A program made the position numbers and the translations under genes. The notes under the pieces were generated by a model. That model was not told the DNA's origin and made no database searches. It saw only the letters and a list, made by a program, of their open reading frames with translations. DNA of 64,000 nt from Tardiphaga alba (GTDB lineage Bacteria; Pseudomonadota; Alphaproteobacteria; Rhizobiales; Xanthobacteraceae), in assembly GCF_018279705.1 (NCBI RefSeq), contig NZ_CP036498.1:1443001-1507000 (forward strand), read 5' to 3'. Positions 27,063 to 36,850 of this stretch are shown here, piece by piece. How positions within the stretch are numbered: position 1 is the first letter of the stretch; each line of letters begins with the position of its first letter.

Positions 27063-28582
27063 ATGCGCCCATGAGCGCCATGTGGTTCACGCGTCACGAA
27101 CTTCGCCTCGGTTGGCGCGAGGTGATCGCGATGATGACCGGTGGCCGCAAGGGGCGACGGCGCAGCGCGGTGCTGTTGCTGCTGGCATTTGTGATCTTTC
27201 TGCATTTGCCAGCCTATGCGGTGATCGGCCGGTTCGCGGATGTCGCTACGCCGCTGGATCAACCGACATCCATCATCATCACGGCGAGCATCTTTCTGGC
27301 CTGGGCGCTGATCCTGTCGCAGGCGATCGAGTCGGTGACGCGGGTCTTCTATGCGCGCGCTGATCTCGATCTCATCGTATCGTCGCCGGCGCCGCTTTCA
27401 CATGTGTTTTCGGTTCGCATCGCGGCAATCGCGCTCACGGTCACGGCGATGGCCACCATGCTCGCGACCCCATTCATCAACGTATTGGTGATCGGCGGCG
27501 GACTGCGATGGTTCTCTGCCTATGCCGTCGTCGTGACCATGGGGCTGTCAGCCTCCGCCTGCGCGATTGCCATTGCTGTGGCGTTGTTCCGTGTGTTCGG
27601 TCCGGCGCGGACGCGTCTTGTCGCCCAGATCATTTCTGCAGTGACGGGGGCAGGCTTCGTGATTGCGCTGCAAGTCGGGGCAATCCTGTCCTATGGCACG
27701 CTGTCGCGCTTCGCCGTTCTGACCTCGGATGCGGTTGCGGCATTCGCGCCGGATGTGAACAGCATCGCATGGTGGCCTGCGCGCGCGATGCTTGGTGATG
27801 TCGGTGCGCTGCTGCCGCTGCTGGCTGGCGCATTGCTTTTGCTTGGGCTCGTAATGTCGGTGTTCGCGCCGCATTTCAGCCAGTACATCGCGAGTGCGTC
27901 GCCTCAGCTCGCGTCGCGGAGAGGCGGTCGCGCCGGGCCGTTTCGCGGCATGTCGCGGCGGCGGGCGTTGCGGCGAAAAGAGTTGGTTTTGCTCTGGCGA
28001 GACCCGTGGCTGATGTCGCAGGCGCTGATGCAATTGCTTTACCTGCTTCCGCCGGCGCTCATGCTGTGGCGAAGCTTCGGTGAAGGACCGAGCGCATTTG
28101 TCGTCCTGGTGCCGGTGATCGTGATGGCTGCCGGGCAACTGGCGGGCGGCCTCGCCTGGCTGACGATTTCAGGCGAGGATGCGGCTGACCTTGTTGCGAC
28201 TGCGCCGCTCCCCGCGTCGGCATTGTTGACTGCGAAGATCGAAGTAGTGCTGATGGTGATCGTTGCCATCTTCGTCCCGCTGGTCAGCGCGATGGCATTG
28301 GTGTCGATCCGGATGGCGCTGGTGACCGCATTGGCCGTCGTCATCGCTGCCGGCTCGGCCACATCGATCCAACTCTGGTTTCGCGTCCAGGCGAAACGCA
28401 GCCAGTTCCGGCGACGCCAGACCTCGTCACGTATCGCCACCTTTGCCGAAGCCTTCTCCTCGATCGGTTGGGCGGCGACGGCCGTTCTCACACTGTTGCT
28501 GCCAATCGCGGGGGCGATTGCTGGCATTCTCACGACCGGCATTGTCGCACTGGCGTGGAAGCTCAGCCCGAACAGGGCCTAG
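27059..28582 (+). CDS. Large ABC-2 type transporter permease
   Basis: A 507-residue integral membrane protein with about 11-12 hydrophobic segments, coupled to the preceding ATPase by an ATGA overlap. It is larger than a usual six-span ABC-2 permease and looks like two halves joined by a basic cytoplasmic stretch (ASRRGGRAGPFRGMSRRRAL, about residue 283). A single permease with one ATPase would therefore make the full transporter. Likely an exporter; the substrate is unknown. It is convergent with the transglutaminase gene, with a one-base gap. Confidence 0.85.
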   Translation: MNAPMSAMWFTRHELRLGWREVIAMMTGGRKGRRRSAVLLLLAFVIFLHLPAYAVIGRFADVATPLDQPTSIIITASIFLAWALILSQAIESVTRVFYARADLDLIVSSPAPLSHVFSVRIAAIALTVTAMATMLATPFINVLVIGGGLRWFSAYAVVVTMGLSASACAIAIAVALFRVFGPARTRLVAQIISAVTGAGFVIALQVGAILSYGTLSRFAVLTSDAVAAFAPDVNSIAWWPARAMLGDVGALLPLLAGALLLLGLVMSVFAPHFSQYIASASPQLASRRGGRAGPFRGMSRRRALRRKELVLLWRDPWLMSQALMQLLYLLPPALMLWRSFGEGPSAFVVLVPVIVMAAGQLAGGLAWLTISGEDAADLVATAPLPASALLTAKIEVVLMVIVAIFVPLVSAMALVSIRMALVTALAVVIAAGSATSIQLWFRVQAKRSQFRRRQTSSRIATFAEAFSSIGWAATAVLTLLLPIAGAIAGILTTGIVALAWKLSPNRA

Positions 28583-28583
28583 A

Positions 28584-29420
28584 TCAGGCGACTTTCTTGG
28601 CCGACGTCGGCGTGTCCGCCACTTCATCGGTCACGACTTCGAAACGCGTTAGCAGTGGCTTGCCGAAGGCGGTTGAGATGGCGACGTCGGCGGCGTCACG
28701 ACCGCGGGCCATCACGATACGGCCGATGCGTGGCTCGTTGTGGCGGGCGTCCAATGTGTACCATTGGCCTAGCAGATAGACTTCGAACCAGGCGCTGAAA
28801 TCCATCGGTGCGGGATCGATGGGGACGCCGATATCGCCGAGATAGCCGGTGCAGTAGCGCGCGGGGATATTCATACAGCGGCACAGCGTGACGGCAAGAT
28901 GCGCGAAATCCCGGCAGACGCCGATGCGCTCCTCATGCGCCTCGAAGCCCGTCCGGTCGTTCCGCGCGTGATGATAGCCAAATTCGATCCGGTGATGTGC
29001 GTAGTCGACGATCGCCTGCACCAGTCGCGCGCCATCCTCTATGCCGTTGAACTCCGCCAGAGCGAGATCAAACAGTTTCTGCGTGTCGCAATAGCGGCTG
29101 CCGAGCAGATAAATCAGAGTGTCGTCGGGCAAATCACCGACCGGCGTCAGTTTGCCCGGCGGCGGCGGCAATTCGGGGAGGCCGCTGTCGGAGATGAGAA
29201 AGCTGTTGCTGATGGTCAGTGGCCCGGCTGGCGCCACCAAACGGGTACACGTATTGCCGTAGATGTCGTGATAATCGTGGAGCGGGATTTCGCGGGAGAG
29301 GCGGATCTGATGCGGGCTGAGGAGGTCTTGCTCGCGATCGGGATGGATGCTGAGCATCAGCACGACCGCAGTCTCTTGATCGAACTCGAACGCGATATCG
29401 TAACCCGCGCGGATCTGCAC
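28584..29420 (-). CDS. Transglutaminase-like cysteine-protease-fold protein
   Basis: A 278-residue cytoplasmic transglutaminase-family protein with an amino-terminal beta domain (about 1-95) and the core at about 150-235. The catalytic cysteine is in GVCRDFAHLAV. The segment that normally bears the catalytic histidine reads MDFSAWFEVYL here, with serine before AWFE. The acidic residue is in YTLDARHNEPRIGR. Such proteins are usually peptidases or amide hydrolases in bacteria. It is on the same strand as glgX but separated by a hairpin, so a link is uncertain. Confidence 0.85.
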   Translation of the reverse strand: MQIRAGYDIAFEFDQETAVVLMLSIHPDREQDLLSPHQIRLSREIPLHDYHDIYGNTCTRLVAPAGPLTISNSFLISDSGLPELPPPPGKLTPVGDLPDDTLIYLLGSRYCDTQKLFDLALAEFNGIEDGARLVQAIVDYAHHRIEFGYHHARNDRTGFEAHEERIGVCRDFAHLAVTLCRCMNIPARYCTGYLGDIGVPIDPAPMDFSAWFEVYLLGQWYTLDARHNEPRIGRIVMARGRDAADVAISTAFGKPLLTRFEVVTDEVADTPTSAKKVA

Positions 29421-29527
29421 CTGACGTCTCCCGTGGCCGCATTGCCATGCCGATAGAGTATGTCAGACAAGTTCAGCTGCGCAGCTTCGTTCCGCGGCAA
29501 AAAGCGGGCAGTTTGCGGGAATTGTGA

Positions 29528-29554
29528 GCAGCGGCAGCGAGATGCTGCCGCTGC
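29528..29554. terminator. Hairpin downstream of glgX
   Basis: GCAGCGGCAGC and GCTGCCGCTGC form a perfect 11-base stem with a five-base loop, eight bases after the glgX stop codon. There is no T-run on the minus strand, so it may act as a 3'-end stabiliser or a weak terminator. Confidence 0.5.
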
Positions 29555-29561
29555 CCGGGTT

Positions 29562-31664
29562 TCACTTTCGCAACGTCAGCAGTAAGAGCGAGCGCCCCGT
29601 CACCTGATACATCTCGCCGAACGGGAAGGTCTGTCCGCCCGGCGCATCCGGGATGTTGGTATCGACCAGCAGTTCCCAACCCTTGCCGCCGAAAGCCTCG
29701 GGCATGGTGAAATCCACCAGCCCCTCGAAGCCATTGAAGATCAGCAGCATGGTCTGATCGTCGGCCTGCTTGCGGATGCCAGTCTTCTGCGCGCGGCCAT
29801 CCAGCAACATGCCGAAGCATTTGACGTTGCCGTCCTTCCAGTGCTCTTCCTGCATCGGCCCGCCATTGGCGTTGATCCAGGTGACGTCACGCACATCCAG
29901 ATGCGGATCGTGCTCACCGGTGAGGAAGCGTGAGCGGCGCAGCACCGAGCAATCGTCGAGCAGGCTGATCAGGCGCTTGGTGAAGGCGTGGAGGTCCTTG
30001 CCTTCTTTCGTCCACTTCCAGTCGAACCAGGAAATCTCGCTGTCCTGGCAGTAGGCGTTGTTGTTGCCCTTCTGGGTGCGTCCGAATTCGTCGCCGCCGA
30101 GCAGCATCGGCGTGCCCTGGGCGAAGAGAAGCGTCGCCAGCATGTTGCGCTTCTGGCGCTCGCGCAGCGCGATGATATCCTTGTCGTCGGTCGGGCCTTC
30201 CACGCCGCAATTCCACGAGCGGTTATGCGAGTGACCGTCCTTGTTGTCCTCGCCATTCGCTTCATTGTGCTTCTCGTTGTAGCTGAAATTGTCGTTCAGC
30301 GTGAAGCCGTCATGGGCGGTGACGAAATTGACGCTGGCCCAGGCGCGGCGGCCCTGATGGTTGAACATGTCGCCGGAGGCGACGAGCCGCGGCGCGAGAT
30401 CAGCCACCGGCGCTTCGCCGCGCCAGAAGTCACGCGTGGTGTCGCGAAACTTGTCGTTCCATTCGGCCCAGCCGGGCGGGAAGCCGCCGACCTGATAGCC
30501 GCCGGGGCCGATATCCCATGGCTCGGCGATCAGCTTCACCGTGGTGAGCAGCGGATCCTGATTGACGGCTTTCAGGAAGCCGCTCTGTTCGGTGAAGCCA
30601 TAGACCTCGCGCGCCAGAATGGTGCCGAGATCGAAGCGGAAGCCATCGATATGCATCTCGCGCACCCAGTAGCGCAGGCTGTCCGTCACTATGCGAATGA
30701 CACTGGCATGGGAGAGATTGACGGTGTTGCCGGTGCCGGTGTCGTTGATGTAGTAGCGCGGCTTATCCGGCATCAGCCGGTAATAGCTGGCATTGTCGAT
30801 GCCCTTGAATGACAGCGTCGGGCCGAGTTCGTTGCCTTCGGCTGTATGGTTGTAGACCACGTCAAGAATGACCTCGAGCCCGCCGGCATGCAGCGCCGCA
30901 ACCATCTCCTTGAATTCGCGCAGCGAGTTCGGGACGTCCGAGGCGTATCGCGGATCGGGCGCGAAGAAGCCGATGGTGTTGTAGCCCCAGTAATTCACCA
31001 GCTTTTTCTTCAGCAGATAGTCGTCATTGATAAAGGTGTGGACGGGCAACAGTTCGACCGAGGTGATGCCGAGATCTCGGAGATAGTCGATAGAAGCTTT
31101 TGCGCCGAAACCTGCATAGGTGCCGCGCAGCTTTTCCGGCACATTCGGATTGAGTTTTGTAAAACCCTTCACATGGGTCTCGTAAACGATGGTGCGATCC
31201 CACGGCACCGGCTGGCGGCCGGCTTCACCGGTCCAGTCGAAGTCGCGATCGACCACCACGCATTTTGGCATGAAGGGCGCGCTGTCGCGCTCGTCGAAGG
31301 TGAGATCGTCGCCGGTCTCCATCTTGTAGCCGAACACAGCCGGGTCCCATGTCAGCGTGCCGGCATGGGCGCGCGCATAGGGATCGAGCAGCAGCTTGTT
31401 CGGATTGAAGCGGTGGCCCTTTTCGGGCTCGTAAGGGCCATGGACGCGATAGCCGTAATACTGGCCGGGGCCGACATCCGGCAGATAGCCGTGAAAGATT
31501 TCGTCGGTATATTCGGGCAGCTCGATCCGGGTTTCCTTGTCACCATCGAACAGGCAGATCTCGACCTTGGTGGCGTTGGCGGAGAACAGCGCGAAGTTGG
31601 TCCCGTTACCGTCCCAATGCGCACCCAGCGGATAGGGAAGGCCTTCCTCGACAGCTTTGCTCAC
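29562..31664 (-). CDS. glgX: Glycogen debranching enzyme
   Basis: GH13 isoamylase-type enzyme that removes alpha-1,6 branches from glycogen trimmed by phosphorylase. 700 residues, standard for GlgX. A CBM48 domain is at about 10-110 and the barrel at about 160-560, with nucleophile Asp in DGFRFDLG, acid/base Glu in LIAEPWDIGPGGYQ, and TAHDGFTLND. The C-terminal domain ends near VTGRSLLLLTLRK. No other glg genes are nearby, which is unusual because glgX commonly sits in a glgBCA/P operon. Pgm at 5 kb supplies the connecting step. Confidence 0.95.
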   Translation of the reverse strand: MSKAVEEGLPYPLGAHWDGNGTNFALFSANATKVEICLFDGDKETRIELPEYTDEIFHGYLPDVGPGQYYGYRVHGPYEPEKGHRFNPNKLLLDPYARAHAGTLTWDPAVFGYKMETGDDLTFDERDSAPFMPKCVVVDRDFDWTGEAGRQPVPWDRTIVYETHVKGFTKLNPNVPEKLRGTYAGFGAKASIDYLRDLGITSVELLPVHTFINDDYLLKKKLVNYWGYNTIGFFAPDPRYASDVPNSLREFKEMVAALHAGGLEVILDVVYNHTAEGNELGPTLSFKGIDNASYYRLMPDKPRYYINDTGTGNTVNLSHASVIRIVTDSLRYWVREMHIDGFRFDLGTILAREVYGFTEQSGFLKAVNQDPLLTTVKLIAEPWDIGPGGYQVGGFPPGWAEWNDKFRDTTRDFWRGEAPVADLAPRLVASGDMFNHQGRRAWASVNFVTAHDGFTLNDNFSYNEKHNEANGEDNKDGHSHNRSWNCGVEGPTDDKDIIALRERQKRNMLATLLFAQGTPMLLGGDEFGRTQKGNNNAYCQDSEISWFDWKWTKEGKDLHAFTKRLISLLDDCSVLRRSRFLTGEHDPHLDVRDVTWINANGGPMQEEHWKDGNVKCFGMLLDGRAQKTGIRKQADDQTMLLIFNGFEGLVDFTMPEAFGGKGWELLVDTNIPDAPGGQTFPFGEMYQVTGRSLLLLTLRK

Positions 31665-31818
31665 GATTGCCCCGTTCGGTCAAAATATTGGAATGAAACG
31701 CGCATTATAACGGCGAGCGTTCGATTGCGTTGCACTGCGGAAAGCGTATTTCGGACATTATTTTCACGATTTCGCCGCGCCGTGATGACAGGTGCGGTGA
31801 AAGCCGAGGAGCCTGCTG

Positions 31819-32787
31819 ATGAGTCAACCGTTCCGCCCGAACCGCATTGCCCTGCTGGGGGCACCCGTCGAGATTGGCGCGTCACAGCTCGGAACGCTGA
31901 TGGGGCCGGATGCGATGCGAACGGCTGGGCTCAAGCCGCTTCTGGAAGAACTGGGTTTTGCCGTTGAGGATCACGGCAATCTCGCGCCGCCCAAAAATCC
32001 TATGAGCCATGACGCGGTGCCGGCCAATGCCAAGCACTATCGTGAGATCCAGGCTTATGTTCAGGCGCTCAGTGCGAAAGCCCATGTATTGGCGGCATCT
32101 GGCGCATTGCCCATCTTCATCGGCGGCGATCACAGCCTCTCAATGGGCTCGGTGAACGGCGTCGCGCGGCATTGGCATGCGCAGGGGCGCGAACTGTTCG
32201 TGCTGTGGCTCGATGCCCATGCCGATTACAACACGCCAGAGACCACCATCACAGGCAATATGCACGGCATGTCGGCGGCGTTCCTGTGCGGCGAGCCCGG
32301 GCTTGATGGCCTGCTCGGCGAGGAGCCGCGCGCATCGATTACGACCGATCGGCTTGATCTGTTCGGCATCCGCTCCATCGATAAGCTTGAAAAGGAGCTG
32401 GTGAAGCAACGCGGAATCTCGCTCATCGACATGCGGCAGATCGACGAATTCGGCGTCGGCGTGTTGATCCGCCGTGTCATCGATCGCGTGAAGGCGCGCA
32501 ACGGCGTGCTGCATGTCTCGCTGGATGTGGATTTTCTCGACCCGATCACAGCACCCGGCGTCGGCACCATGGTGCATGGTGGCGCCACCTATCGCGAGGC
32601 CCATCTCATCATGGAGGTATTGCACGATAGCGGGCTGATGTGCTCGCTGGATGTGGTGGAGCTCAATCCGTTCCTCGATGAACGGGGCCGCACGGCGCGG
32701 GTGATGGTCGAGCTGGTCGGCAGCCTGTTCGGCCAGCAGATCACCGACCGGCCGACGCCGACGAATGCGATCATACCGGCGGAGTGA
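31819..32787 (+). CDS. rocF: Arginase
   Basis: Hydrolyses arginine to ornithine and urea. 322 residues, slightly longer than usual (about 300). Binuclear manganese ligands in the three ureohydrolase motifs: GGDHSLSMGS, DAHADYNTPETT and SLDVDFLDP. Start ATG 31819, with GAGGAG nine bases upstream. It stands alone, divergent from glgX, without ornithine transaminase or a transporter next to it. Distinguished from agmatinase by the arginase-type N-T-P/S after DAHAD-x. Confidence 0.93.
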   Translation: MSQPFRPNRIALLGAPVEIGASQLGTLMGPDAMRTAGLKPLLEELGFAVEDHGNLAPPKNPMSHDAVPANAKHYREIQAYVQALSAKAHVLAASGALPIFIGGDHSLSMGSVNGVARHWHAQGRELFVLWLDAHADYNTPETTITGNMHGMSAAFLCGEPGLDGLLGEEPRASITTDRLDLFGIRSIDKLEKELVKQRGISLIDMRQIDEFGVGVLIRRVIDRVKARNGVLHVSLDVDFLDPITAPGVGTMVHGGATYREAHLIMEVLHDSGLMCSLDVVELNPFLDERGRTARVMVELVGSLFGQQITDRPTPTNAIIPAE

Positions 32788-32921
32788 ATAAATCGCGCAT
32801 CCAGCGCGTATTTCGTTCCCCGGCGATGCCGGCATTATCTAACGGTTTCGTAACATCGTGCTGGAACGATCAGCGCCACGCCGGATTGCTTCCTCATCGT
32901 TACGCAACTGAGGAGCAGGTC

Positions 32922-33203
32922 ATGATCAAGCATCTTGCCATTGTCGCCGTGGCTGCGGCGAGTATCGGCACCGCACTTCCGGTCACCACCGCAAGCGCAC
33001 AGGAAATCGGTGTGGGTGTCGGCCCGGGCGGTGTTACCGTAGGCGCCGTGGGCCGCGATCGTTACCATCGCGACTATGACCGCGATTACTATCGCGACCG
33101 TCGCGATCGCAACGAGACGGTGATCATCAAGCGCAGCCGCGACCGTGACCGTGGCTACTATGACGGTGGCGTCGAGCGTCGAACTGTCATCGAACGCTAC
33201 TAG
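32922..33203 (+). CDS. Small secreted Arg/Asp/Tyr-rich protein
   Basis: 93 residues from ATG 32922 (GAGGAGCAGG upstream); the longer frame from 32784 has no ribosome site. A signal peptide (HLAIVAVAAASIGTALPVTT, cut after ASA) is followed by a glycine-rich stretch and then many RD, YR and DRD repeats (residues 45-75). The mature part is low-complexity and probably disordered, with alternating charges. No named domain recognised. A clear intrinsic terminator follows, so it is a single-gene unit. Confidence 0.75.
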   Translation: MIKHLAIVAVAAASIGTALPVTTASAQEIGVGVGPGGVTVGAVGRDRYHRDYDRDYYRDRRDRNETVIIKRSRDRDRGYYDGGVERRTVIERY

Positions 33204-33223
33204 GATTTGAACACTGCGATTCG

Positions 33224-33252
33224 GCGGCCCTTTCTCGGAAGGGCCGCTTTTT
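33224..33252 (+). terminator. Intrinsic terminator
   Basis: GCGGCCCTT and AAGGGCCGC form a perfect nine-base stem around a six-base loop, followed by TTTTT. It ends the transcript of the small secreted protein. Confidence 0.85.
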
Positions 33253-33293
33253 CGTGCCGATTTTAGCTCATTCTGTCGGGTTCAATCCGCATC

Positions 33294-34895
33294 ATGACCA
33301 GTTCAAGCAAAGCAACCGCTGCATCCATCTGGTGGCAGGCCGGCACCATTTATCAGATCTATCCGCGCTCATTCCAGGACGCCAATGGCGACGGCGTCGG
33401 CGATCTCAAGGGCATCATCGGCCGGCTGCCCTATCTGCACCAACTCGGCGTCGATGCGATCTGGATTTCACCGATCTTCCCATCGCCGATGGCGGATTTC
33501 GGCTACGACATTTCCGATTATATCGACATCGATCCGCTGTTCGGCACGCTCGCGGATTTCGACGCGCTGGTGGAAGCCGCGCATGCGCAGGGCCTCAGGA
33601 TCATTCTCGATCTCGTACCGAACCACACATCGGATGCGCATCCATGGTTTCTGGAGAGCCGGTCATCGCGAGAAAACCCGAAGCGCGACTGGTATATCTG
33701 GCGCGATCCGAAGCCTGACGGCAGTGCCCCCACCAACTGGCTGTCCGAATTCGGCGGCAGTGCGTGGGCCTATGACGAAGCGACCGAGCAATATTACTAC
33801 CACGCCTTCCTCGATCGGCAGCCCGATCTCAACTGGCGCAATCCCGATGTGCGCGATGCCATTTATGAGGTGATGCGGTTCTGGATGCGGCGCGGGGTCG
33901 ATGGTTTTCGTGTCGACGTGATCTGGCACCTGATCAAGGACGATCAGTATCGTGACAATCCCGTCAATCCGAACTATGTCGCCGGCCGTCCGCCGCATGA
34001 GACGCTGATCACGCTGTATTCCGCCGATCGGCCGGAAACGCAGGATGTCGTCGCCGAGATGCGGCAGGTGGTGGACGAGTTCGAGGATCGGGTGTTGATC
34101 GGCGAGGTCTATCTGCCCATCGATCGGCTGGTGGCCTATTACGGCGAAGACCTTGGTGGTGCGCATCTGCCGTTCAATTTCGCGCTGTTGTCGGCGCCGT
34201 GGCACGCGCCGGACATTGCCGATCTGATCGCACGCTATGAAGCGGCCTTGCCGCTTGGCGCGTGGCCGAATTGGGTGCTCGGCAATCATGATCGGCCGCG
34301 CGTGGCGACAAGGGTGGGTGAGGCGCAAGCGCGCGTTGCGGCGATGCTGTTGCTGACGCTGCGCGGCACGTCAACGCTGTATTACGGCGACGAAATCGGC
34401 ATGCGGCACGTGCCGATTGCGCCGGATCAGGTGCAGGACTCGTTTGAGAAGAACGTGCCGGGGATCGGCGTCGGCCGCGACGGTTGTCGCACGCCGATGC
34501 AATGGGCCGCGAGTGCGAATGCCGGTTTCACATCCGGCGTGCCGTGGCTGCCGCTCGATGACGATTTTCGCGAAAACAATGCCGCGGCGCTGGCGGTTGA
34601 TCCGCGCTCGATCCTCAGCCTTTATGTAAAGCTGATTGCTTTACGCAAGCGGACAACGGAGCTGGTGTTTGGCAGCTACGATCCGGTGGAGACGCAGGAT
34701 GCCGTGCTTGCCTATCGCCGGACCTATGATGACCAGTCGCTTCTGATCGCGCTGAATTTCACCAGCGAGCCGGCGTCGCTGCATGTAGGGGCGGGGGAGG
34801 TGCTGATATCGACGGAGCTGGACCGCGACGGCGAAAACGTGCCGGGTCTCCTTGAGCTGCGCGGCAACGAAGGCGTGATCGTGCGATTGAGGTGA
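33294..34895 (+). CDS. GH13 alpha-glucosidase (oligo-1,6-glucosidase / trehalose-type)
   Basis: A 533-residue cytoplasmic glycoside hydrolase. Conserved GH13 regions: WWQAGTIYQIYPRSFQD at the start, DLVPNHTSD (region I), nucleophile Asp in GFRVDVIWHL (II), acid Glu in LIGEVYLPID (III), and VLGNHDRPR (IV). The calcium-type loop D-A-N-G-D-G-V-G-D is typical of alpha-glucosidases and trehalose-degrading members. Specificity (maltose, isomaltose, sucrose or trehalose) is not settled by sight. It has its own short leader after a terminator. Confidence 0.9.
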   Translation: MTSSSKATAASIWWQAGTIYQIYPRSFQDANGDGVGDLKGIIGRLPYLHQLGVDAIWISPIFPSPMADFGYDISDYIDIDPLFGTLADFDALVEAAHAQGLRIILDLVPNHTSDAHPWFLESRSSRENPKRDWYIWRDPKPDGSAPTNWLSEFGGSAWAYDEATEQYYYHAFLDRQPDLNWRNPDVRDAIYEVMRFWMRRGVDGFRVDVIWHLIKDDQYRDNPVNPNYVAGRPPHETLITLYSADRPETQDVVAEMRQVVDEFEDRVLIGEVYLPIDRLVAYYGEDLGGAHLPFNFALLSAPWHAPDIADLIARYEAALPLGAWPNWVLGNHDRPRVATRVGEAQARVAAMLLLTLRGTSTLYYGDEIGMRHVPIAPDQVQDSFEKNVPGIGVGRDGCRTPMQWAASANAGFTSGVPWLPLDDDFRENNAAALAVDPRSILSLYVKLIALRKRTTELVFGSYDPVETQDAVLAYRRTYDDQSLLIALNFTSEPASLHVGAGEVLISTELDRDGENVPGLLELRGNEGVIVRLR

Positions 34896-34897
34896 TC

Positions 34898-34983
34898 GTA
34901 GCCCGGATGGAGCGCAGCGCAATCCGGGATCGGCGTCTCAACGAATTCTGTTCCCGGATTACGCTGCGCTCCATCCGGGCTAC
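34898..34983. repeat. GTAGCCCGGATGGAGCG-type palindromic repeat
   Basis: The left arm GTAGCCCGGATGGAGCGCAG and the right arm CTGCGCTCCATCCGGGCTAC are perfect inverted copies, with AATCCGGG / CCCGGATT inside. This repeat is widely dispersed in Rhizobiales genomes. It begins three bases after the glucosidase stop codon. Confidence 0.85.
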
Positions 34984-34990
34984 CAATGCA

Positions 34991-35018
34991 AACGCCGCCG
35001 GTTGCCCGGCGGCGTTTT
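34991..35018 (+). terminator. Intrinsic terminator
   Basis: AACGCCGCCGG and CCGGCGGCGTT form an 11-base stem with a four-base loop, ending in TTTT. It separates the glucosidase from the convergent binding-protein gene and, being symmetrical, could serve both. Confidence 0.75.
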
Positions 35019-35040
35019 CGTTTGTCGCTACGTTATCGGC

Positions 35041-36639
35041 TCAATCCAATCCGATCGTCGTCAGGTCCTGGAACCAGTGCTGGGCTTGCACGAACTTCTT
35101 CACCTTCGGTGACAGCGCATGCGGGTTGGTGTCGTGGACGACCCAGACCAGCGTGGCGTCATCGACGATCTGCGCATGGGCTTCCGCGAGCAATTCGTCC
35201 TGCTTCTTCGGATCGAAATTGTTCTTCGCCTCGTCGATCAGCGCATCGACCTTCGGGTTCTTGTAGCCGCCCCAGTTTACGCCCACAGGTGCGATCTGAC
35301 CGGAATGGAAGAAGCGGACAATGGCGTAAAGCGGATCCGAGGTGACATAGGCAATGTTGTTGGAAGTGATGCCCTTCATGCTCTCGTCGGCCGCGCCCTT
35401 GCGCCACGCGGTGTAGAGGACCTCGAGCTCCACCACCTTGAACTCGATCTCGATGCCGATCTCCTTGAAGCTTTGCTGCAGGAATTCGTTGATCGGCAGC
35501 GACAGCATCTGGCCGGTGCCGCCATTGGCGATGATGAAGGTCGCTTTCAGCGGTTTCTCCGGACCATAGCCGGCTTCCTTCACCAGCTTCTTAGCCTCGG
35601 CGAGATCATATTTGATCTTGAAGTTCGGCTTGCCGAACCATGGGCTGGACGGATCGACCTGACCAATCGCCGGCTTGGCGAGACCATTCATCAGCGCCAC
35701 CACGCCATCGCGATCGATCGCGAGGTTGAGCGCTTTACGCAGGCGTACATCGGTCCAGGGCGAGCCCGGCAGCACGCTGAGATGATAGTTCCAGACATGC
35801 GGCGTGACGTTATCGACGATCTTCATGCCGGCACCCTTGAGCTGCGGCACGGCATCCGGTGCGGGTGTCTCGATGAGATCGACCTGCCCCGCGAGTAGCG
35901 CATTGGTGCGGGTCAGTGCTTCCGGCATCGGGATCAGCACGAGCTTGTCGGCTTTCGGAACGCGCTTCTTATCCCAATAGTCGGCATTCTTACTGAGCTC
36001 GGCGAGTTCGCGCGGCACCAACTTGGTTAGCTTGAACGGACCTGTGCCTGAGGGTTGCGACGCGAACTTGTCCCAGTCCTTGCCGACCTTTTCATATTGC
36101 GCCGGGCTGGAGACCAGGAACCAGAGCATCTGATAGGGGAAGAAGGAATCGACGGTCTTGGTGGTGATTTCGACAGTGCCGTCGTCGATCTTGGCGTAGC
36201 TGGCGACCGAAGGGAGGCGAGTTTTGACTTGTGCACTCTGGCGCTTGTCGAATTGCGGTGCCTTTTCATTCAGCACCTTGTCCAGATTCCAGATCACTGC
36301 GTCGGCATTGAAGTCGCTGCCGTCGTGAAATTTCACGCCCTTGCGCAGCGTGAAGCGCCACTTGGTCTTGTCCTTGTCGTCCACCTTCCACTCGGTGGCG
36401 AGGCCGGGAATGAGTTTGCCGGGGCGGTCGGCGACATCCATTTCCCATGCGACCAGCGGATCATAGATCGTGTAGCCGGTAAATTGATAGCCGCCGGCGC
36501 CGCGATCAGGCTGGCCCGTGGTGAGCGGAACATCCGCCATCGAGATGCCATAACGCACGACAGTCTCGGCTTTCGCTGGTGCAGCAAGGCCAATGACAGC
36601 CGCCAACGCTGCGCCTGCGAAAGAAAATCGAAAACTCAT
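35041..36639 (-). CDS. Peptide-type ABC substrate-binding protein (SBP_bac_5), copy 1
   Basis: Periplasmic binding protein of the DppA/OppA family, 532 residues from ATG 36639 (AGGAG upstream). A signal peptide (FSFAGAALAAVIGLAAPAKA) is followed by the family core: LATEWKVDDKDKTKWRFTLR, then KGVKFHDGSDFNADAVIWNL. It is strongly similar to the divergent gene at 36851-38515. It lies on the opposite strand from the permeases, so it is a second binding protein that probably feeds the same transporter with a different ligand. Confidence 0.9.
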   Translation of the reverse strand: MSFRFSFAGAALAAVIGLAAPAKAETVVRYGISMADVPLTTGQPDRGAGGYQFTGYTIYDPLVAWEMDVADRPGKLIPGLATEWKVDDKDKTKWRFTLRKGVKFHDGSDFNADAVIWNLDKVLNEKAPQFDKRQSAQVKTRLPSVASYAKIDDGTVEITTKTVDSFFPYQMLWFLVSSPAQYEKVGKDWDKFASQPSGTGPFKLTKLVPRELAELSKNADYWDKKRVPKADKLVLIPMPEALTRTNALLAGQVDLIETPAPDAVPQLKGAGMKIVDNVTPHVWNYHLSVLPGSPWTDVRLRKALNLAIDRDGVVALMNGLAKPAIGQVDPSSPWFGKPNFKIKYDLAEAKKLVKEAGYGPEKPLKATFIIANGGTGQMLSLPINEFLQQSFKEIGIEIEFKVVELEVLYTAWRKGAADESMKGITSNNIAYVTSDPLYAIVRFFHSGQIAPVGVNWGGYKNPKVDALIDEAKNNFDPKKQDELLAEAHAQIVDDATLVWVVHDTNPHALSPKVKKFVQAQHWFQDLTTIGLD

Positions 36640-36850
36640 CCCCGACTCCTGATGTGGAAAACATTCGTTGGCGACTAAGCAAGCTTGGTGCCAGACTGGT
36701 TCCAATCAAGAAGCCCTGCGCCAGTCAGCCGCGGGGGAGGAGGATGTACACCGCACGCGCACGTTGCTCTGATTATTGGCACAGGCGTTGCATTGCACTG
36801 CATCAGAATTAGCCAACCGAATTCGTATCGAAAGAAGGGGACTAGTTAGA

